Below, piece after piece: positions 6,583 through 10,124 of a stretch of DNA of 10,124 nucleotides. Below the pieces are notes generated by a model. That model was given only the letters and a program-made list of their open reading frames with translations. It was not told the DNA's origin and did no database searches. Origin of the DNA: Planctomycetota bacterium (lineage in GTDB: Bacteria; Planctomycetota; Phycisphaerae; Sedimentisphaerales; Anaerohalosphaeraceae); the NCBI GenBank assembly GCA_019456245.1, contig VRUF01000097.1, positions 1 to 10,124 of the forward strand, written 5' to 3'. Position numbers and translations under genes: made by a program. The stretch's first letter is position 1. Every line of letters starts with the position of its first letter.

Positions 6583-6593
6583 CAAATATCCGG
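6570..6593. terminator. Hairpin between convergent genes
   Basis: CCAGATAT (6570-6577), eight central bases and ATATCCGG (6586-6593) can form an 8-bp stem. In the minus-strand RNA all eight pairs form, one as G-U; in the plus-strand RNA one pair is an A-C mismatch. It spans the hydrolase stop and lies just past the ThiF-like stop. There is no U-tract on either side, so it is a weak candidate for a terminator or a 3'-end stabiliser. Confidence 0.25.
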
Positions 6594-6597
6594 CTCT

Positions 6598-7431
6598 TTA
6601 CTGACTAAACTTAAGCGTTCGCCAGTCATTTTCAAGCAGATCGAAGAACAGTATGTGATAATCCTCTTCGCTATCGATACCTGTAAGAACCTTTACGCCC
6701 TTGCTCGCCATAATACTCGCCGCCGTCGCCGCCGTAAAAGGAGGCGTCCCGACATCCTTCTCGATACCGCTTCGCTGTCCTTTATAAATCCTCGAAAGCA
6801 CATCGCTGCCGGGTCGAATAACGCCAACCTGCCCATACCATCCCCCAATCGCGCCATGAACCAGCTTAACCGACGCTAAAGTACATTTCTCTGCAAGAAC
6901 CATACGGTCATCGATATTGTCAAGACAATCGAATACAACACCAGCCCCCTGCCAAATATTTTTGTCAATATCGTTAAATTTGCCCGTAACACCGACAAAT
7001 TCCACCCCGCTGTTGATCGCCTCTAACCGCTGGCGCGCAATATCGACTTTACCGACGCCAAGATTGCCTTCCTCAGACAATATCTGCCTGTTAAGATTTG
7101 TCGCATCGAAAACATCGTAATCGCAGCACACTATTTCTCCAACGCCAACGCGTCCAAGCTCCTCCACAAGGTAACCGCCCAACCCTCCCATACCGACTAT
7201 TATCGCTGAGCTTTCCAAAAGTTTCTTTTGACCGTCAAACCCGACCGTCCCAAGATTGCGCTTGTAACGAAGCGGCTCGATTTTACTGTCAAGAGCAAAC
7301 CATTCTACAGCTTTGACCGAAGCCTTAGTCTCTTCGGCAATGCTAAGTGTATCCTCCAGCGAAAGTTCACTGATCCCCCTGCCGGAAAAAATATCGGCCA
7401 GAATTTTTCGCTTATCTTCTGAGATCATCAT
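6598..7431 (-). CDS. ThiF/MoeB/HesA-family E1-like adenylyltransferase
   Basis: A 277-residue E1-like enzyme, expected to adenylate the C-terminal glycine of a ubiquitin-like sulfur carrier, most likely the MoaD-like protein encoded just before it. Its nucleotide-binding Rossmann motif is VGMGGLGG (79-86), followed by DYDVFDATNLNRQ (104-116, with the conserved Asp and the NLNRQ Arg) and DCLDNIDDR (168-176). It lacks the paired CxxC zinc-binding motifs of MoeB and classical ThiF. Residues 1-56 form an extra helical N-terminal segment (SLEDTLSIAEETKASVKAVEW), of the kind I associate with AOR-linked ThiF proteins. Its ATG overlaps the MoaD stop by four bases (ATGA), so the two are probably translationally coupled. 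A second ATG follows directly. The protein is likely cytoplasmic and dedicated to the pterin cofactor of the AOR. Confidence 0.88.
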   Translation of the reverse strand: MMISEDKRKILADIFSGRGISELSLEDTLSIAEETKASVKAVEWFALDSKIEPLRYKRNLGTVGFDGQKKLLESSAIIVGMGGLGGYLVEELGRVGVGEIVCCDYDVFDATNLNRQILSEEGNLGVGKVDIARQRLEAINSGVEFVGVTGKFNDIDKNIWQGAGVVFDCLDNIDDRMVLAEKCTLASVKLVHGAIGGWYGQVGVIRPGSDVLSRIYKGQRSGIEKDVGTPPFTAATAASIMASKGVKVLTGIDSEEDYHILFFDLLENDWRTLKFSQ

Positions 7432-7652
7432 CCACCGCCTACCGCCGGAAAAACCGCAAGTACATCACCCGCTGCTAAAGTACGCTCAAACGCAGCACTT
7501 TCGCCATTGACCATAAGTATGCCAACCTCGGCAACTGGAATTTCCAGTTTCCCTAGAACATCTCCGACAGAATATCCCGCCTCCGTCTCGACATCCTTCA
7601 TTTTAAAACGACCATTCCTAAAACTAGCAAAAAGTCTAACCTCAACCGTCAT
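7428..7652 (-). CDS. MoaD/ThiS-family ubiquitin-like sulfur carrier
   Basis: A 74-residue beta-grasp protein. It opens with the MTVEVRLFASFRNGR strand, typical of MoaD, has MVNGE in the middle (47-51), and ends with VFPAVGGG, the carrier tail whose last Gly-Gly is activated and loaded as a thiocarboxylate. In molybdopterin synthase MoaD donates the dithiolene sulfurs of the pterin cofactor; no MoaE partner is in the window. Placed between AOR and the ThiF-like E1, it most likely serves the tungsten or molybdenum bis-pterin cofactor. It starts 18 bases after the AOR stop, behind a weak GGGA, and its stop overlaps the next start. Length and tail are normal for the family. Confidence 0.88.
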   Translation of the reverse strand: MTVEVRLFASFRNGRFKMKDVETEAGYSVGDVLGKLEIPVAEVGILMVNGESAAFERTLAAGDVLAVFPAVGGG

Positions 7653-7670
7653 ATCATTATCCCGTTAATA

Positions 7671-9464
7671 TCAAATTCCCAACGCGGCAAGTTTTTCGGC
7701 GCAAGGTTTGCCTTCTTCGCTCCAGCCGCGTTCTTTATAATACTGCGGCAGCAATTCAGCCAATCGATGTACCTGACCTTTCGAGGGACCTGCAGGTATT
7801 GGCTCATCAACCAATCGCTTCGGCAATTTATCCTCACAAGGTTCAATCCCCGCGGCCAAATTAAACATCCGCTCCATATTCCATATACGCTCACCGGCTT
7901 TGAGCAGCTCGGCGCCGGTCCACTCTTCCCCGACAACAGCATTGAACAAATCCGTATAATCGTCCGCGCCGATTGCAAACGACGTAAACAAACACATCCC
8001 AAGCGAATCGATCACCGCCGTCAGATCCTGGAACACCTTCACCCATCCGGCTTTGCCTTCGATAGAAGTGCGTGCGATACTTTCGGGCAGGCCCAAAATC
8101 TCCGGCGAGATCAGGTACCCGCGAACATGACAACCGCCGCGATTCGTCGTAGCAACCTGCAAACCGTAACCCTGTACACCCCTGGGATCATAGGCCGGAA
8201 GTTCCAGCTTCTTAACGGACATCGACAACTCCGCTCTACCGTACGATTCCGCAAGTCGATACGACCCCATCGCCATCTTAGCTCCTAACCCCTCACCTGC
8301 GCCCATCTTACGTGTCCATTCGACAATCGCTTCCGATGAACCAAACTCCAAAGGTACTCCGTCAAGCTCTTCGTCTTTTATCAAACCCTTCTCATACAAC
8401 TCCATCGCGCAGGCAATCGTCGCGCCGGCCGATATCGTATCCAACCCGTATTCGTTACAAAGATTGTTTGCCTTGATCACTGCCGGCAGATCGTAAACGC
8501 CGCAATCGGCACTGTACGCCCAAATCGTCTCGTACTCGGGACCCTCAGCTTCGACGCCGTCAACCTTGCAAAGTCGCCCGCAGGCAATAGGACAGCGATA
8601 ACACGCCGTGTTCTTGACAAGATATTTATCCGCAAGAGTCTCACCGGACGTTTCATCGGCACGCGAGGTATAAGCTTCCATAAAATTCTTAGTAGGATAG
8701 ATACCCGTTTCGTTAATAACATTAACAAGCACCGCCGTTCCATAAGCAGGCAAACCCTTCGCGGTTACATCGCACTGGCGGATCTTCTCCATCACACCTT
8801 TGATAACTTCCTTAGCCTTCTCCTCATCGGCAGCGGCCAGCTTGCCCGTCCCCCGAACAACAACTGCCTTTAGATTCTTACTGCCCATAACAGCTCCGAC
8901 ACCGCTTCGGCCCGCTGCCCGATACTTTTCGTTCATTATCGAAGCGATCAGCGAAAGCTTTTCCCCAGCAGGTCCGATCGCTGCGACCCTGGCCTTATCT
9001 TCACCGACTTCAGCGATAAGAGCATCGGTCGTCTCAGACACCATCTTGCCCCACACTTTTCCAGCACACTTCAATTCCACAACATCATCATTGATATAAA
9101 GGTAGCAAGGCTTTTCGCTCTTGCCTTCAAAGATAATCATATCGTAACCGGCATGTTTTAATTCCGCACCGAAGAACCCGCCCGAATTTGAGCTTGCGAT
9201 AGTCCCGCTAAGCGGAGATTTGGTAACAACCATATACCGCCCGCCCGTAGGTACCTTGGAACCGGTCAGCGGACCTGCGGAAAATATTAGTTTATTCCCT
9301 TCCCCAAGTGCATCCGTATCGGCAGGTACTTCCTGGGTAATGAAATAAGTTGCAAGACCACGGCCACCCACAAATTTTTTCGCAAGTGAAATATCCAGAG
9401 TTTCCTGCTTGATTTGACCATCGGTAAGGTTCACACGCAAAATTTTGCCACAATATCCAGCCAT
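7671..9464 (-). CDS. aor: Tungsten-type aldehyde:ferredoxin oxidoreductase
   Basis: A 597-residue AOR. These oxygen-sensitive cytoplasmic enzymes oxidise aldehydes to carboxylic acids, passing electrons to ferredoxin, with a tungsten (sometimes molybdenum) bis-pterin centre and one [4Fe-4S] cluster. It begins with MAGYCGKILRVNL and has the N-terminal domain motifs FVGGRGLATY, GPLTGSKVPTGGRY and SSNSGGFFGAELKHAGYD. Cluster ligands are Cys288, Cys291, Cys295 (CYRCPIAC) and Cys491 (DSLGMC), the same spacing as in the Pyrococcus furiosus enzyme. EGPEYET (307-313) and His446 in RGGCHVRGY correspond to active-site regions. AGGAGT lies six bases before the ATG. The MoaD-like and ThiF-like genes follow on the same strand. 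No ferredoxin or other subunit gene is next to it. Aldehyde specificity cannot be read from sequence; a non-aldehyde AOR-family substrate is possible. Confidence 0.95.
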   Translation of the reverse strand: MAGYCGKILRVNLTDGQIKQETLDISLAKKFVGGRGLATYFITQEVPADTDALGEGNKLIFSAGPLTGSKVPTGGRYMVVTKSPLSGTIASSNSGGFFGAELKHAGYDMIIFEGKSEKPCYLYINDDVVELKCAGKVWGKMVSETTDALIAEVGEDKARVAAIGPAGEKLSLIASIMNEKYRAAGRSGVGAVMGSKNLKAVVVRGTGKLAAADEEKAKEVIKGVMEKIRQCDVTAKGLPAYGTAVLVNVINETGIYPTKNFMEAYTSRADETSGETLADKYLVKNTACYRCPIACGRLCKVDGVEAEGPEYETIWAYSADCGVYDLPAVIKANNLCNEYGLDTISAGATIACAMELYEKGLIKDEELDGVPLEFGSSEAIVEWTRKMGAGEGLGAKMAMGSYRLAESYGRAELSMSVKKLELPAYDPRGVQGYGLQVATTNRGGCHVRGYLISPEILGLPESIARTSIEGKAGWVKVFQDLTAVIDSLGMCLFTSFAIGADDYTDLFNAVVGEEWTGAELLKAGERIWNMERMFNLAAGIEPCEDKLPKRLVDEPIPAGPSKGQVHRLAELLPQYYKERGWSEEGKPCAEKLAALGI

Positions 9465-9491
9465 GTCAGGACTCCTAAAAAATTCGGTTAT

Positions 9492-9584
9492 TCAAACAAA
9501 CGCGAGTTTCCCCCCAAAAACCAATTTTGTCAAGACTTTTTCAGCCAACCTGCCGTGATTGATGAAATGTGTTATGTCCCCCAT
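9492..9584 (-). CDS. Possible 30-residue small ORF between lexA and AOR
   Basis: On the minus strand GGGGGAG (9597-9591), then six bases, then ATG begins a 30-codon frame ending in TGA at 9492. The peptide starts MGDITHFINHGRL and has an amphipathic look with hydrophobic residues at its end. I recognise no family. It starts 39 bases after the lexA stop and ends 27 bases before the AOR ATG, so it fits the packing of a transcription unit. Against it: it is short, and a TTGACA (9533-9528) inside it could be the -35 box of an AOR promoter, although the matching -10 (GAAACT) is poor. Confidence 0.35.
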   Translation of the reverse strand: MGDITHFINHGRLAEKVLTKLVFGGKLAFV

Positions 9585-9623
9585 CGTATACTCCCCCTTC
9601 ATTAAATAAAATCTGTTTGCCGA

Positions 9624-10124
9624 TCAGTAACGGTGCAATAAGCCGATTACTACAGCCTCTATCTTGCAATTATTCGAGTATATCGGGTCGTAGGCCTCGT
9701 TAGCAGGTTGTAATCGAACCCTATCTTTCTCCAGGTAAAACCTTTTAAGCGTCACCTCTTCTTCATCCATTATCGCAACGACAAGCTGTCCGTCGCCGGC
9801 AGTTTGCGATCGCTTGCAAACAACATAATCGCCGCTGTCGATACCTTCTTCGATCATGCTGTCACCGACAACTTCCAGCGCAAATACATCGTCGGCCGTA
9901 CCGAATAGATCCCCAAGCGAAAGTGACTGCCTGTCCTGGACGGCCTCTATGGGCCTGCCCGCTGCTACCCTGCCAAGCAAATTGATCCCCCCGAAATTAC
10001 CCGTCGAAACATCCTCACTGCTTTGATATTCCTCAAGCAGCCGTCGTGCTTTTGCTGTAAGCTTCGAAGAGCGTGCCCGCCCTTTTGAATCCGTTAGCAG
10101 CTTTTTTCCTCGCAACCCGGCGAT
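9624..10124 (-). CDS. lexA: LexA repressor, N-terminus cut by window edge
   Basis: The last 166 residues of LexA; the frame runs open to the window edge. A TTG at 10115 in this frame is probably not the start, because the helix-turn-helix domain expected in a protein of about 200 residues lies beyond the edge. The visible part begins at the end of that domain (KGRARSSKL, like the GRAR sequence of LexA proteins). It continues with the Ala-Gly autocleavage site in GRVAAGRPI, the catalytic Ser in VVGDSMIEEGI and the catalytic Lys in EEVTLKRF, all in canonical order and spacing. LexA represses SOS genes until RecA filaments stimulate its self-cleavage. Its promoter and any own operator are outside the window. 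The 39-base gap to the next ORF shows no terminator. Confidence 0.93.
   Translation of the reverse strand: MAGLRGKKLLTDSKGRARSSKLTAKARRLLEEYQSSEDVSTGNFGGINLLGRVAAGRPIEAVQDRQSLSLGDLFGTADDVFALEVVGDSMIEEGIDSGDYVVCKRSQTAGDGQLVVAIMDEEEVTLKRFYLEKDRVRLQPANEAYDPIYSNNCKIEAVVIGLLHRY

Noticed and set aside
7428..7439. Triple Gly end of the MoaD-like protein as a possible extra residue
   Set aside because: PAVGGG aligns with the usual PPVAGG without a gap, so the tail has normal length and ends in the required Gly-Gly.
7767..8288. 173-residue plus-strand frame opposite AOR
   Set aside because: A shadow of the AOR coding sequence; the AOR frame carries all expected motifs.

Overview
The window carries nine protein genes that can be recognised by family, one tRNA gene, one possible small ORF and several short control sites. 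The host is probably an anaerobic bacterium of the Planctomycetes, perhaps class Phycisphaerae. This is inferred from an exported subtilase-like protein ending in a type I dockerin, a membrane PIN-TRAM protein, and a tungsten-type aldehyde:ferredoxin oxidoreductase (AOR) operon. No marker gene proves the taxonomy.

Left part (1-2588): an A/C-rich, G-poor stretch in which A- and T-tracts recur about every ten bases, then a near-consensus promoter (320-349) and a secreted subtilase-like protein with dockerin (416-2158). The subtilase overlaps, tail to tail, a small DUF4405 membrane protein on the minus strand. Middle-left (2589-3215): tRNA-Leu(CAG) on the minus strand with its own promoter, an imperfect dyad just past its 3' end, and a gene-poor stretch. 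That stretch holds two plus-strand promoter candidates and a possible relic of a UvrD-type helicase C-terminus on the minus strand.

Middle (3216-6582): a PIN-TRAM membrane protein (+) converges on ispG (-), the penultimate enzyme of the MEP isoprenoid pathway. ispG and an alpha/beta hydrolase (+) diverge from a shared 190-base control region. Right part (6598-10124, all minus): read in the direction of transcription, lexA (cut by the window edge), a possible 30-codon ORF, AOR, a MoaD-like sulfur carrier and a ThiF/MoeB-like E1 enzyme. The last two overlap by 4 bases. The carrier and its E1 probably supply sulfur for the pterin cofactor of the AOR.

No CRISPR array, insertion sequence, prophage or obvious defence system is visible. 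Most genes are ordinary housekeeping or metabolic genes. The features most worth a second look are the phased-tract array, the subtilase with Cys in place of the usual catalytic Asp, the helicase-like relic, the large loop in the PIN-TRAM protein, and the small ORF between lexA and AOR.
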